From: UBA12087 sp964370815
Lineage (GTDB): Bacteria; Chloroflexota; Anaerolineae; Anaerolineales; Villigracilaceae
Assembly (NCBI GenBank): GCA_964370815.1
Contig: CAYJKQ010000012.1
Span: 1-64,000 of the forward strand
Direction of reading: 5' to 3'
Length of the DNA: 64,000 bases
The notes under the pieces are model-generated. The model saw only the letters and a program-made list of their open reading frames with translations. It was not told the origin of the DNA and searched no databases. Below, piece by piece: positions 8,319 through 16,828 of the stretch (within the stretch, counting starts at the first letter, position 1; every line of letters starts with the position of its first letter). Position numbers and translations under genes: made by a program.

Positions 8319-8832
8319 AGATTGGCTGCTCGAAAACCAGCCTCTCACACCTGAGCAAAATCAGGAATTGAAAGCGCATTTGAAAACCTGCACTTCCTGT
8401 ATGGCGCTGACCGAAGTTGACTTGTTTCTAAGATCATCCCATACGGTTACTCCGAGAGCGGGATTCACAGAACGCTTCCAATTACAGATGTCTGTTGAAA
8501 AACAATTGCTGCGCAAACGCCAACTTTGGGGGATCGGTTTGCTGGGTCTGATCTCCGTCTTTTCTGTTGGTTACCTGGGGATTCAACTTGTCTCCTTCTG
8601 GCTGAGTTCACCGGCTGAGATATTCGTCACCTGGGTGACGTGGTGGGTCACGCTTGTGACTTCCATCAGAACATTTGGAACCGTTGGTTTGGTTTTACTG
8701 AGGATCGCAGCCGGGATCATCCCCCTGCCCTTGTGGCTGGGGATGGCAGGCGGGAGTTTTCTCCTGGTCCTGGTGTGGATCGCTTCTTTGTGGAAATTAT
8801 CCTATTCAACGAGTATAAGGAGGTTGGTATGA
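8299..8832 (+). CDS. Anti-sigma factor with zinc-finger motif and membrane segments
   Basis: This 177-aa protein is translationally coupled to the sigma gene. The ATG at 8299 is preceded by AAAGGAGG. The N-terminal cytoplasmic part has the HxxxCxxC motif of zinc-binding anti-sigma domains (HLKTCTSC, about residues 28-35). Three hydrophobic segments follow, so the protein is membrane anchored. It should sequester the ECF sigma until a membrane signal releases it. The M50 site-2 protease at 942 is one conceivable processing enzyme, but that is speculation. Its TGA overlaps the ATG of the next gene. Confidence 0.88.
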   Translation: MNHRPFEDWLLENQPLTPEQNQELKAHLKTCTSCMALTEVDLFLRSSHTVTPRAGFTERFQLQMSVEKQLLRKRQLWGIGLLGLISVFSVGYLGIQLVSFWLSSPAEIFVTWVTWWVTLVTSIRTFGTVGLVLLRIAAGIIPLPLWLGMAGGSFLLVLVWIASLWKLSYSTSIRRLV

Positions 8833-9872
8833 AAACCACCCTGAAAGTATATACAATTTTTATCCTGCTCTTAACCTTGTTCCTCCCCCTGCAGACTGCG
8901 TCTGCGGACGGGCTTTCCGATGGTCAGGTCATTTTTGGGAGCAATTTCACTCTGGCAAGTGGTGAGACACTGACCGGTGACCTGGTGGTTTTCGGCGGAT
9001 CTGTGACTGTTGAGAGTGGTGCCCATGTGATCGGTGACGTTGTGTTATTTGGGGGCAGTCTGACCATCGCCGGGGAGACAACTGGCGATGTGGTACTGAT
9101 CGGCGGATCAGGTTTGTTAAAATCCACAGCAATTGTGGAAGGCGACTTAAACATGGTTGGTGGCAGTTATCAAATGGAAAGCGGTGCGCGGGTTGTGGGG
9201 GCCATTAATAATTTTGCATCGCCTCCTTCCATCAGCTATGATCTGCCCTCGCAGTTTACAGCTCCTGTGATCCCCAATATCCCCGATGATATTTCACGAT
9301 CGATCAGATCATCCATCAATTTCAACCCATTCTCCGATTTTGCCTGGTTGTTCCTGAAATCTTTAGGGTGGGCAGCCCTGGCTGCCCTGGTGCTGCTGTT
9401 CTTCGATAACCATACCCGGCGCGTCAGCCGTGCAATCTTGCACCAGCCCGTCATTGGTGGTTCCATCGGCTTGCTGACCCTGTTGGTGGTTGTTGTGTTG
9501 GCTGTGATCCTTTCCATCACCATAATCCTGATCCCCGTAGCCCTGATAGGTGTATTGATCCTGGCTTTTGCAATAGCCTTCGGCTGGATCGCCATCGGGT
9601 TGGAAGTCGGACAACGCATAGCCCTGGCACTTCACCTGGAATGGCCAATGCCACTGGCTGCCGCCCTGGGTACCTTCGTGTTGAACTTCGTGGCAAATGG
9701 GATAGGTTTCATTCCTTGTGTTGGCTGGCTGGTTCCATTCCTGATAGGCTTGCTAGGGCTTGGCGGGGTACTTCTTTCCCGTTTTGGGACACAAGCCTAT
9801 CCGCCCAGTGAAACCCTGACCGTTGAAACTGGAACCACACAACCTCCTGAGATCTCAACCCCCGCTGTTTAG
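8829..9872 (+). CDS. Bactofilin-like beta-repeat membrane protein (DUF8173 type)
   Basis: This 347-aa protein starts at the ATG that overlaps the anti-sigma stop (ATGA) and has AGGAGG upstream. A signal peptide is followed by short beta-helix-like repeats at about residues 35-130, with recurring VVFGGSVTVESGA / VVLFGGSLTIAG / VVLIGGSGLL units like those of bactofilin/polymer-forming domains. The C-terminal half has four or five hydrophobic segments. The repeat part should face outside the membrane. Cotranscription with sigma and anti-sigma suggests it takes part in envelope sensing or is a main target of the system. The molecular function is unknown. Confidence 0.8.
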   Translation: MKTTLKVYTIFILLLTLFLPLQTASADGLSDGQVIFGSNFTLASGETLTGDLVVFGGSVTVESGAHVIGDVVLFGGSLTIAGETTGDVVLIGGSGLLKSTAIVEGDLNMVGGSYQMESGARVVGAINNFASPPSISYDLPSQFTAPVIPNIPDDISRSIRSSINFNPFSDFAWLFLKSLGWAALAALVLLFFDNHTRRVSRAILHQPVIGGSIGLLTLLVVVVLAVILSITIILIPVALIGVLILAFAIAFGWIAIGLEVGQRIALALHLEWPMPLAAALGTFVLNFVANGIGFIPCVGWLVPFLIGLLGLGGVLLSRFGTQAYPPSETLTVETGTTQPPEISTPAV

Positions 9873-9892
9873 TTGGTGACAAAATCAATTTC

Positions 9893-9924
9893 CAGCCCCA
9901 CCTGACCCGGGTGGGGCTGTTTTT
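9893..9924 (+). terminator. Rho-independent terminator of the sigma operon
   Basis: CAGCCCCACC pairs perfectly with GGTGGGGCTG and is followed directly by TTTTTG, 21 bases after the stop of the bactofilin-like gene. Confidence 0.92.
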
Positions 9925-10011
9925 GTCTTTCAACGCAATACACTTTTCCATTCTTCAGGGTTTTAGGATCCATCCCTGGTGCGTAATTGCGAAGAAAGAT
10001 GCCAGTGATTC

Positions 10012-10020
10012 TGGTATACT
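10012..10020 (+). promoter_or_regulatory. Extended -10 promoter for DUF3090 gene
   Basis: TGGTATACT is an extended -10 (TG-N-TATACT). No good -35 lies 17 bases upstream, as is common with extended -10 promoters. The predicted start near 10027 leaves a leader of about 50 bases before the ATG at 10077. Confidence 0.5.
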
Positions 10021-10076
10021 AATTTTAATACTGGGATTGACCCTTCAAACCACCTTTTATCTACAGGAATTCACTT

Positions 10077-10610
10077 ATGACCCAATTTGAAATTGATCTT
10101 AAACCTGTCAGCCATATCAGCGCTGATGCCATTGGCAGTCCAGGACAACGGGTTTTCTACATCCAGGCCTGGCAGGACGACCGTCCCCAACCAGTAACTG
10201 TCATTGTTGAAAAGATCCAACTTCAATCCCTGGCGATCGGAATTGAAAAATTGATCGCTGACCTGGAGATCGAAAAACCTAATCTCAGCCAGGCAGAGGC
10301 AGATTATGACCCGGAAATTATGCGCATCTCTCCTCCAGTTGACCCGCTCTTCCGCTCGGGAGAGATCGGCCTGGGTTACGAAGAAGAAACCGACTTGATG
10401 GTAATTATGGTCAAGGAGATCCTGACAGAAGAGAACCAGATCGACAATTCCTCGGCGGCTCGTTTCTGGTGCACCCGTACGCAAGCCCGTCGCATGGCAC
10501 GCTGGAGCCAGGAAGTCTTCAGCCGCGGCCGCCCCATCTGTGCCCAGTGTGGGCTACCCATGGAAGCTGAAGGACATTTCTGCCCCAAAAAGAATGGTCA
10601 TAAACATTAG
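10077..10610 (+). CDS. DUF3090 family protein
   Basis: This 177-aa protein starts MTQFEIDLKPV and continues with IGSPGQRVFYIQA, recognised as DUF3090 (TIGR03847 type). The C-terminus has a zinc-ribbon-like end (CAQCGLPMEAEGHFCPKKNGH). Family knowledge: it belongs to a conserved three-gene set in Actinobacteria, also found in Chloroflexi, with an SCO1664-type kinase-like protein and a phosphoglycerate-mutase-type phosphatase. The SCO1664 partner follows 43 bases downstream; the phosphatase is not seen in the window. The biochemical role is unknown. AGGA lies before the ATG. Confidence 0.9.
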   Translation: MTQFEIDLKPVSHISADAIGSPGQRVFYIQAWQDDRPQPVTVIVEKIQLQSLAIGIEKLIADLEIEKPNLSQAEADYDPEIMRISPPVDPLFRSGEIGLGYEEETDLMVIMVKEILTEENQIDNSSAARFWCTRTQARRMARWSQEVFSRGRPICAQCGLPMEAEGHFCPKKNGHKH

Positions 10611-10653
10611 GCAATTTCCCGTGAAGAATTTCTTTACAGATTAAAAATATAAT

Positions 10654-11391
10654 ATGGATATAACTTCACAATTACCAGACGGATCGATACAGGACATCCT
10701 TCTGAATGGTGAGATCGAATTGCAGGGACAGTTCGTGCTTGGATATAACTATACCTTCCTGGTACAAGTAAGTTACCAGAATAACAGTATCCAAGCTGTA
10801 TATAAACCAAGCAAGGGGGAACAACCCTTATGGGATTTCCCACCTGACAGTCTATCCAAACGGGAAATGGCGGCTTATCTAGTCAGCCAGGCACTTGGCT
10901 GGGATCTGGTACCCACTACTGTACTTTGTGAGACAGGTCCTTTCGGACCCGGATCTTTGCAACGTTTTATTGAACACGATCCTGAGATGCACTTCTTTAC
11001 CTTCAATGCAGAGATCAGGTCCCAATTAGGTCCGGTCGTCTTGTTCGATATCCTCATCAATAACGCCGACCGAAAAGGTGGTCATCTCTTGTTGGATGGG
11101 AATAACAAAGTCTGGCTCATCGATCACGGTCTGTGCTTTCATGAAGAAGAAAAATTGCGCACGGTCATCTGGGATTTTGCAGGTCAACCCATCCCGGAAG
11201 AGTTGCTGACCCCACTGGTTAATGTAAGGATGGCTCTCGATAACCTGCAAGGCTTGTATGTTGACCTGGCGAATCACCTTAGCCTTGATGAATTGAAAGC
11301 CCTGCAATCCCGCTGCACCCAATTAATAACAGACGGAATTTTTCCATTTCCACCACGGGACCGACGGGTTATTCCTTATCCACCGATCTAA
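10654..11391 (+). CDS. SCO1664 family protein (phosphatidylinositol-kinase-like)
   Basis: This 245-aa protein is recognised as the TIGR03843/SCO1664 family, with weak similarity to PI3/PI4-kinase folds. Kinase-like elements are visible: AVYKPSKGEQPLWDFP as a nucleotide-binding lysine region, LFDILINNADRKGGHLL resembling the catalytic DxxxxNxDR loop (here NNADR), and VWLIDHGLCFHEEE as the metal-binding D-H-G position. The protein is therefore probably an active, though uncharacterised, phosphotransferase. It forms an operon with DUF3090. TATAAT lies directly before the ATG, so a second promoter is possible but would start transcription inside the gene. Confidence 0.88.
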   Translation: MDITSQLPDGSIQDILLNGEIELQGQFVLGYNYTFLVQVSYQNNSIQAVYKPSKGEQPLWDFPPDSLSKREMAAYLVSQALGWDLVPTTVLCETGPFGPGSLQRFIEHDPEMHFFTFNAEIRSQLGPVVLFDILINNADRKGGHLLLDGNNKVWLIDHGLCFHEEEKLRTVIWDFAGQPIPEELLTPLVNVRMALDNLQGLYVDLANHLSLDELKALQSRCTQLITDGIFPFPPRDRRVIPYPPI

Positions 11392-11497
11392 TGGTTCATC
11401 GCTATAATATGGGATGGTTGGGTTGTGAGCCTTTCACACCTCATGACCCTATATTCTTTTTAGATTCGAAAATTAATTTATCACCCAGGAGATCAGC

Positions 11498-12529
11498 ATG
11501 TCACATTATCGCTTGGCTTTTCTCGGGTTCGGCAATGTCGGGCGCGCACTAGCCCGGCTGCTTATTCAAAAAAAGTCCGAATTATCTACCCGATATGACA
11601 TCAATTTTTCGGTTAGCGGGATCGCCACCGGAAAGCATGGCAGAGCCATAGAACCGGATGGATTGGATCTGGAAACTGCCCTGCGACTGGTTGAATCCGA
11701 CGGGAATTTGGAGCTGCTCGGTGTTGTGCCCACCCCTGTCGATAATTATGATTTTATCCGCCGCTGTCAGGCTGATGTTCTATTTGAAAACACGCCAGTT
11801 AACCATACCAGCGGGCAACCAGCCATTCAACATATCCGCCTGGCGCTGGAAACTGGGATGCATGTCGCGACCGCCAATAAGGGACCCATTGTACATGCTT
11901 ACCGCGAATTGACGGATCTGGCGCATATGCATCAACGCCGTTTCCTGTTTGAATCCACGGTCATGGATGGAGCTCCTATTTTTTCACTCTTCCGTGCTGC
12001 CTTGCCGGGAGCACAATTAAAAGCTTTCCGTGGTGTGCTCAACTCCACCACAAACTTGATCCTGACCCGCATGGAAAGTGGCGAATCCTTTGATGATGCG
12101 GTCAAATACGCACAATCCATTGGAATCGCCGAGACTGATCCGTCCGGAGACGTGGATGGCTGGGACGCAGCCATCAAGGTGGCAGCCCTGGTAACGGTAT
12201 TGATGGGCATCCCGCTGACACCACAGCAGGTGGAACGCCAGGGCATCCGCTTTCTGACCCCCGACAAAATTCTAGCTGCCCTGGCTGAAGGAAAACGCTG
12301 GAAACTGGTCTGCAAGGCGCAGCGGGAGGGTGATTCTGTGCACGCCCGCGTCGCCCCGGAGGTTGTATCGGTAAGTTCTCCATTGTACAATATAGAGGGG
12401 ACGACATCCATCGTCGAATTTGAAACCGATGTGCTTGGGCTACTCTCCCTGTGCGAGACCGATCCTGGACCGGAAACCACAGCTTACGGATTAATGGCAG
12501 ATTTTATTAACGCTGTAAATCATAATTAA
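11498..12529 (+). CDS. hom: Homoserine dehydrogenase
   Basis: This 343-aa enzyme reduces aspartate semialdehyde to homoserine with NAD(P)H, on the threonine/methionine route. The Rossmann start FLGFGNVGRALARLL is clear, and VATANKGPI, FRGVLNSTTNLILTRM and the catalytic block AETDPSGDVDGWDAAIKVA are diagnostic. It lacks the C-terminal ACT domain of many bacterial versions, so it is the short form without built-in threonine feedback. TATAAT at 11403-11408 may be its promoter. A small DinB/ClbS-like gene follows after 9 bases. Confidence 0.95.
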   Translation: MSHYRLAFLGFGNVGRALARLLIQKKSELSTRYDINFSVSGIATGKHGRAIEPDGLDLETALRLVESDGNLELLGVVPTPVDNYDFIRRCQADVLFENTPVNHTSGQPAIQHIRLALETGMHVATANKGPIVHAYRELTDLAHMHQRRFLFESTVMDGAPIFSLFRAALPGAQLKAFRGVLNSTTNLILTRMESGESFDDAVKYAQSIGIAETDPSGDVDGWDAAIKVAALVTVLMGIPLTPQQVERQGIRFLTPDKILAALAEGKRWKLVCKAQREGDSVHARVAPEVVSVSSPLYNIEGTTSIVEFETDVLGLLSLCETDPGPETTAYGLMADFINAVNHN

Positions 12530-12538
12530 GGAGACCTT

Positions 12539-12985
12539 ATGTCCGATCAAGAAAAACATCTCAACCGCCAGGAACTTCTGGATAATCTGTGCAAAGACTG
12601 GAAAACTTATCCTGAACGCTTCAACCAGCTTACACCGGACAGACAGGCTGCCTTCCTTAAATCACAGGGATATGAAAGCTTCCACGACCTGTTGGCGCAC
12701 ATTCTGGCGTGGTGGGAAGAAGCGGACAAGATCGTCACCTCCATTTTGGATAACATGGAATTACCCAGGAAGGAATATGATATTAATGCCTTCAACGCAG
12801 CTGCCCTTGAGCATTTTCAATCCTGGCAAGAAGCGGATATGTTGATCCATTTTGAGAACGTTCGCCAATCCCTGCTTACCCTGGTGGTTGAAATACCGGA
12901 GAGCGGACTTGTCAATCCTCGCATCAATGGCTGGTTGAAAGCCTGCGTTGTGGAGCATTTTAAAGAACATGATATTTCAGAATAA
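12539..12985 (+). CDS. ClbS/DfsB-like four-helix bundle protein
   Basis: This 148-aa protein reads as a DinB/ClbS-type helical bundle: NRQELLDNLCKDW, SFHDLLAHILAWWEEADKI and a C-terminal VVEHFKEHD. The His residues in LLAHIL and VEHFKEH are where DinB-fold proteins bind metal. ClbS is a cyclopropane hydrolase protecting against colibactin, but most members are uncharacterised, so no activity is claimed. GGAG lies just before the ATG, and the gene is 9 bases after hom, so it is probably cotranscribed. Confidence 0.7.
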   Translation: MSDQEKHLNRQELLDNLCKDWKTYPERFNQLTPDRQAAFLKSQGYESFHDLLAHILAWWEEADKIVTSILDNMELPRKEYDINAFNAAALEHFQSWQEADMLIHFENVRQSLLTLVVEIPESGLVNPRINGWLKACVVEHFKEHDISE

Positions 12986-13139
12986 ACAGGACCAGACCAC
13001 AACGGCTTTTTTACTAACGAAGTCGAGTTGGAACTGAGATTCTTTAACATAATTCGAGACATAGTCTTTCAGGAATTAATCTTCTTTTGATATAAAAGAA
13101 CTTGACAATTAATTAAAATACAGTTTCTATGGAGGAAAA

Positions 13140-14279
13140 ATGGAAGAGAATCGCGAGGCTTACATCATCACAGCTGTACGCACAGCCATCGGTTCTGGAA
13201 AACCCAACGGAGCCTTGCAACCCTTTGCCCCGGTAGACCTGGCAGCCAGGGTCATGCAGGCATCCATAGCACGCACCGGGATCGATCCCAGCAAAATCGA
13301 AGATGTGATCTGGGGTGTGGTCACTCCCGTCGCAGACCAGGGTGGTAATCTGGCAAGGTTGGCTGCGTTGAAAGCCGGTTTCCCGGTGCATGTGCCTGCT
13401 GTCAGCCTGAATCGCATGTGCGGTTCCAGCCAGCAAGCTTTGCATTTCGCTGCCCAGGCCATTCTGGCAGGGGATATGAACCTGATCATCGCTGGGGGTA
13501 CCGAGATGATGTCTCATCAGCCATTGGGAGCTGACTATCCCCCCGAATGGCCGGATGTCGGACATGCCCTGGTGCATCAGGGTGTCAGCGCTGAGATGAT
13601 GGCTGAGAAATGGGGTTTAAAGAGAATTGATCTGGATGAATATGCCTATAACAGCCATATCAAAGCCGGTGCAGCCATCAAGGCTGGTTACTTTGACACA
13701 CAGATCCTGCCCGTTGAACTGGCAGATGGTACTCAATTTAAGATCGACCAGGGTGTGCGTCTGCCTCCCGACCGGGAACGAATGACCGCCCTCAAACCGG
13801 TTTTCAAAGAAGATGGCGTCGTCACGGCTGGCAACTCCAGCCAGGTCAGCGATGGAGCTGCCGCCCTGCTGGTGGCTTCACCTGAGGCGGTCGGGCGCTA
13901 TAATCTCAACCCGCGCGCCCGCATCCTGGCACGTGCCGTGGTCGGTTCAGACCCAACCCTGATGCTGGATGGACCCATCCCTGCCACCCGCCTGGTCTTG
14001 AAAAAAGCCGGACTGACTCTGGACGATATGGATGTGATCGAGATCAACGAAGCCTTTGCCAGCGTGATACTGGCCTGGGAGAAAGAAATGCATCCAGACA
14101 TGAGCAAAGTCAACCCGAATGGTGGGGCGATCGCCCATGGGCATCCCCTGGGAGCCACTGGAGCTGTTCTATTGACCAAGCTGCTACATGAACTCGAGCG
14201 TCGCAAAGCCCGTTATGGTCTGCAGGTCATGTGTATCGGTCACGGAATGTCAACTGCCACGATCCTGGAGAGGTTGTGA
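13140..14279 (+). CDS. Acetyl-CoA C-acyltransferase (thiolase)
   Basis: This 379-aa thiolase has the expected family length. The nucleophilic Cys is in NRMCGSSQQALHF (about residue 98), and the GGTEMMSH loop is present. The C-terminal catalytic His and Cys lie in GGAIAHGHPLGATGA and MCIGHG. It makes or cleaves 3-ketoacyl-CoA in fatty acid degradation or acetoacetyl-CoA formation; the direction is not decidable from sequence. GGAGG precedes the ATG. No other beta-oxidation gene adjoins it. Confidence 0.95.
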   Translation: MEENREAYIITAVRTAIGSGKPNGALQPFAPVDLAARVMQASIARTGIDPSKIEDVIWGVVTPVADQGGNLARLAALKAGFPVHVPAVSLNRMCGSSQQALHFAAQAILAGDMNLIIAGGTEMMSHQPLGADYPPEWPDVGHALVHQGVSAEMMAEKWGLKRIDLDEYAYNSHIKAGAAIKAGYFDTQILPVELADGTQFKIDQGVRLPPDRERMTALKPVFKEDGVVTAGNSSQVSDGAAALLVASPEAVGRYNLNPRARILARAVVGSDPTLMLDGPIPATRLVLKKAGLTLDDMDVIEINEAFASVILAWEKEMHPDMSKVNPNGGAIAHGHPLGATGAVLLTKLLHELERRKARYGLQVMCIGHGMSTATILERL

Positions 14280-14388
14280 TCGCGAAATAAATAGTTCGAT
14301 AACTGGAAGCCTCTTCTTCTACCCAAGATTCGATGATGATCCACAGAATAAACTCTGTTTGGATTCGGTTTAACTGATGGAGAAATAG

Positions 14389-15087
14389 ATGAACGCAGGA
14401 CAAAAAACAATCTCACCAAGAATTATCATCATCATGCTTTTTTTCATTGTGGTCGTACCAGCTTTACCATTGCTGATCTCCCGGCATTGGAACTGGTGGG
14501 AAGCCTGGGTTTATGTCATTGTCTGTATCGTTGGCTTTGCGATCAGCAGACTGTTGGCTGCCCGAAAAAATCCGGATATCATCAAAGAACGCGCCCAATT
14601 CATGCAGCATGATAACACCCAGCCCTGGGATAAGATCCTGGCTCCCTTGACCGGAATCGGTGGTGGCTTGATCCCTCTCATTGCTGGACTGGATGCACTT
14701 TTTGGGTGGTCCCCTTCCTACAGTCTAAATCTCAAGATCCTGGCGCTGATCATCATCCTGGCAGGTTATGTTCTGGGATCCTACGCCTTGATCGCCAACC
14801 GTTTTTTCTCCGGAACAGTTCGCATACAAACAGAACGCGGACATCACGTTATTTCAACAGGTCCCTATCGCTGGATACGGCACCCCGGCTACATCGGGGC
14901 TATCTTGACCTACCTAACAACTCCGATCTTCCTGGATTCCTATTGGGTCTTCCTGCCGGCTGTCTTTGTCACGCTGATCCTGGTGATCCGCACTGCGTTG
15001 GAAGACAGGTTCCTGCAGGATGAACTCCCGGGTTACAGGGAATTTGCAAAGCAGGTTCGTTATCGCCTAATTCCAGGTATCTGGTGA
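14389..15087 (+). CDS. Isoprenylcysteine carboxyl methyltransferase family membrane protein
   Basis: This 232-aa integral membrane protein has about six hydrophobic segments. The C-terminal half carries the PEMT/ICMT-type SAM-binding region: STGPYRWIRHPGYIGAIL followed by RTALEDRFLQDELPGYREFA. These are the usual catalytic and cofactor residues (RHPxY and the E-x-x-L end). Bacterial members methylate small or lipid-linked substrates that are mostly unknown. GGAG precedes the ATG. folK follows after 69 bases. Confidence 0.85.
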   Translation: MNAGQKTISPRIIIIMLFFIVVVPALPLLISRHWNWWEAWVYVIVCIVGFAISRLLAARKNPDIIKERAQFMQHDNTQPWDKILAPLTGIGGGLIPLIAGLDALFGWSPSYSLNLKILALIIILAGYVLGSYALIANRFFSGTVRIQTERGHHVISTGPYRWIRHPGYIGAILTYLTTPIFLDSYWVFLPAVFVTLILVIRTALEDRFLQDELPGYREFAKQVRYRLIPGIW

Positions 15088-15139
15088 TCACCAGCGGAGC
15101 CTTAAGGTCACAACCAACGATCCGTAATTGGTTTTAGAA

Positions 15140-15145
15140 TATAAT
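15140..15145 (+). promoter_or_regulatory. -10 element very close to folK start
   Basis: TATAAT ends 11 bases before the folK ATG, so transcription would start about 5 bases before the codon. No Shine-Dalgarno lies between. This points to a leaderless or near-leaderless mRNA. Confidence 0.5.
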
Positions 15146-15156
15146 AGCTCTCAATC

Positions 15157-15639
15157 ATGATCCATACCATCTTCCTTGCACTTGGCAGCAACCTGGGTGA
15201 CCGCCTGGAGAACCTGGAAACCGCTATTCAAAACATGCCTGCAGGTGTACTCGTACAAAAGCGCTCCTCCATTTATGAAACTCCACCCTGGGGATTTGAA
15301 GACCAGCCCCCATTTCTAAATATGGTCATTCAGGGGGAAACCCTGTTTTCTCCCTGGAAATTATTGAAAACCATAAAAAAACTGGAAGGCCGCATGGGGC
15401 GTCAGCCCACTTTCCAAAACGGTCCACGCTTGATCGATATTGACATTCTCTTTTACGATGATCTCGAATTCGATCAGAGGGGCCTGGTCATCCCCCATCC
15501 ACGCATCCCTGAACGCGCCTTTGTGCTGGTTCCCCTGGCAGAGATCGCTCCAAACTATCTGCACCCTGTTTTACAGTTCACTATGCAGCAACTTCTAACC
15601 CGTGTTGATAGTCAGGACATTCATATATATTTGCGTTGA
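15157..15639 (+). CDS. folK: 2-amino-4-hydroxy-6-hydroxymethyldihydropteridine diphosphokinase
   Basis: This 160-aa HPPK transfers pyrophosphate from ATP to 6-hydroxymethyldihydropterin, the step before dihydropteroate synthase. Diagnostic blocks are FLALGSNLGDRLENL at the N-terminus, the pterin-binding YETPPWGFEDQPPFLN, and RLIDIDILFYDD with HPRIPERAFVLVPLAEIAP. The length matches the family. folP lies about 1.6 kb downstream on the same strand, with two unrelated-looking genes between. Confidence 0.97.
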   Translation: MIHTIFLALGSNLGDRLENLETAIQNMPAGVLVQKRSSIYETPPWGFEDQPPFLNMVIQGETLFSPWKLLKTIKKLEGRMGRQPTFQNGPRLIDIDILFYDDLEFDQRGLVIPHPRIPERAFVLVPLAEIAPNYLHPVLQFTMQQLLTRVDSQDIHIYLR

Positions 15640-15774
15640 CCTTCCAATTTTTCTGACATTGCCCACGCTTTGAGTTTAAGGGAGTCTTGAACAGTAAAGC
15701 TTTTAAACGGGTACATCAATGATTCATTCACATAATTATTGATCAATTGGCTTTTTATTTGAGGGTTTATTCCC

Positions 15775-16728
15775 ATGGATATCACAGATAAATTATATGA
15801 AGAACCCTCCGTCCGTTACAAACTGACGGTTAATGTTTTAGGTCAACCATCTTCAGGTCAGGCTGCCGAACAAGCCTCCGGGATCGTGCGCAATTCACCA
15901 TTGGTTCAAAACCTGTTATCCAACTGCATCCAGGATGGAAGTCTGCCAAATCATCCTTACAAAAAATGGAACGGCAGTCATTGGGTATTATCCCTGCTGG
16001 CAGACCTGGGATATCCTCCATCCGATGAGATGCTGCGTCCACTGCTGGAGCAAGCCTACAACTGGTTGCTAAGCCCTGCCCACGCCCGGTATATTCGGGA
16101 GATCAATGGCAGGGTACGCCGTTGTGCCTCCCAGGAAAGCAACCTGGTCTTTTCCTCCCTGACTTTGGGTCTGGCAGATGAACGCACAGATGAGCTGGCA
16201 GCCCGTTTGATAACATGGCAATGGCTGGATGGAGGCTGGAACTGTGATAAACGTCCCGAAGTGAATATTTCCTCCTTTATGGAAAGCCTCATCCCCCTGC
16301 GCGCCCTGGCGTTGTATGCAAAAATTAGGGGAGATGCACGCGCCAGGAGTACCTGCGAACGAGCTGCCGAGATCTTTTTGAAACGCAATTTATATCTGCG
16401 CATAAGTGATGGAAAAATTATGGACAGGCACTTTGTAGCGCTGCATTATCCATGTTACTGGCATTACGATATCCTGTTTGCACTTAAAGTGATGGTGGAA
16501 GCGGGTTTTATCAGCGACCCGCGCTGCCAGCCCGCCCTGGATCTGCTCGAGTCCCGCCGCCTGCCAGATGGAGGTTTCCCGGCAGATGCAACTTACTACC
16601 ATCTGACGCGACCTGATATCAGCAATTATTCGCCAGTGAGTTGGGGTGGTGTCAGTAAAAAGAAGGCTAACCCGTTTGTTACTGTGGATGCTCTGGCGGT
16701 CCTGTGGGCAGCAGGAAGGTTATCCTGA
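15775..16728 (+). CDS. Squalene cyclase/prenyltransferase-repeat-like protein
   Basis: This 317-aa soluble protein consists mostly of alpha-helical repeats. QWLDGGWNCDKRPE and LESRRLPDGGFPAD resemble the QW-type repeats (QxxDGGW) of the prenyltransferase/squalene oxidase alpha/alpha toroid. It is about half the size of a triterpene cyclase, and no DxDD catalytic motif is visible, so real cyclase activity is unlikely. Homologues are usually annotated only by fold. A conserved NISSFMESLIPLRAL helix follows the first repeat. No signal peptide or clear ribosome site was seen. It lies between folK and a SpoIIAA-like gene. The function is unknown. Confidence 0.6.
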   Translation: MDITDKLYEEPSVRYKLTVNVLGQPSSGQAAEQASGIVRNSPLVQNLLSNCIQDGSLPNHPYKKWNGSHWVLSLLADLGYPPSDEMLRPLLEQAYNWLLSPAHARYIREINGRVRRCASQESNLVFSSLTLGLADERTDELAARLITWQWLDGGWNCDKRPEVNISSFMESLIPLRALALYAKIRGDARARSTCERAAEIFLKRNLYLRISDGKIMDRHFVALHYPCYWHYDILFALKVMVEAGFISDPRCQPALDLLESRRLPDGGFPADATYYHLTRPDISNYSPVSWGGVSKKKANPFVTVDALAVLWAAGRLS

Positions 16729-16798
16729 TCATAGAATCGAGTCTTCCTGTCTGAACCCGATCAGTGGCTGAAAACCATGACCCACCCCTACTTATAAG

Positions 16799-16804
16799 AT
16801 ATAA
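16799..16804 (+). promoter_or_regulatory. -10 element upstream of the SpoIIAA-like gene and folP
   Basis: TATAAT lies 24 bases before the ATG at 16829, with AAAGGAGG between. No convincing -35 was seen. Confidence 0.45.
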
Positions 16805-16828
16805 TCCCTCTGCAAAAGGAGGCAAACC

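Noticed and set aside
13103..13133. TTGACA before the thiolase gene as a -35 box
   Set aside because: Seventeen bases downstream there is only TTCTAT, which overlaps the ribosome site; no plausible -10 exists.
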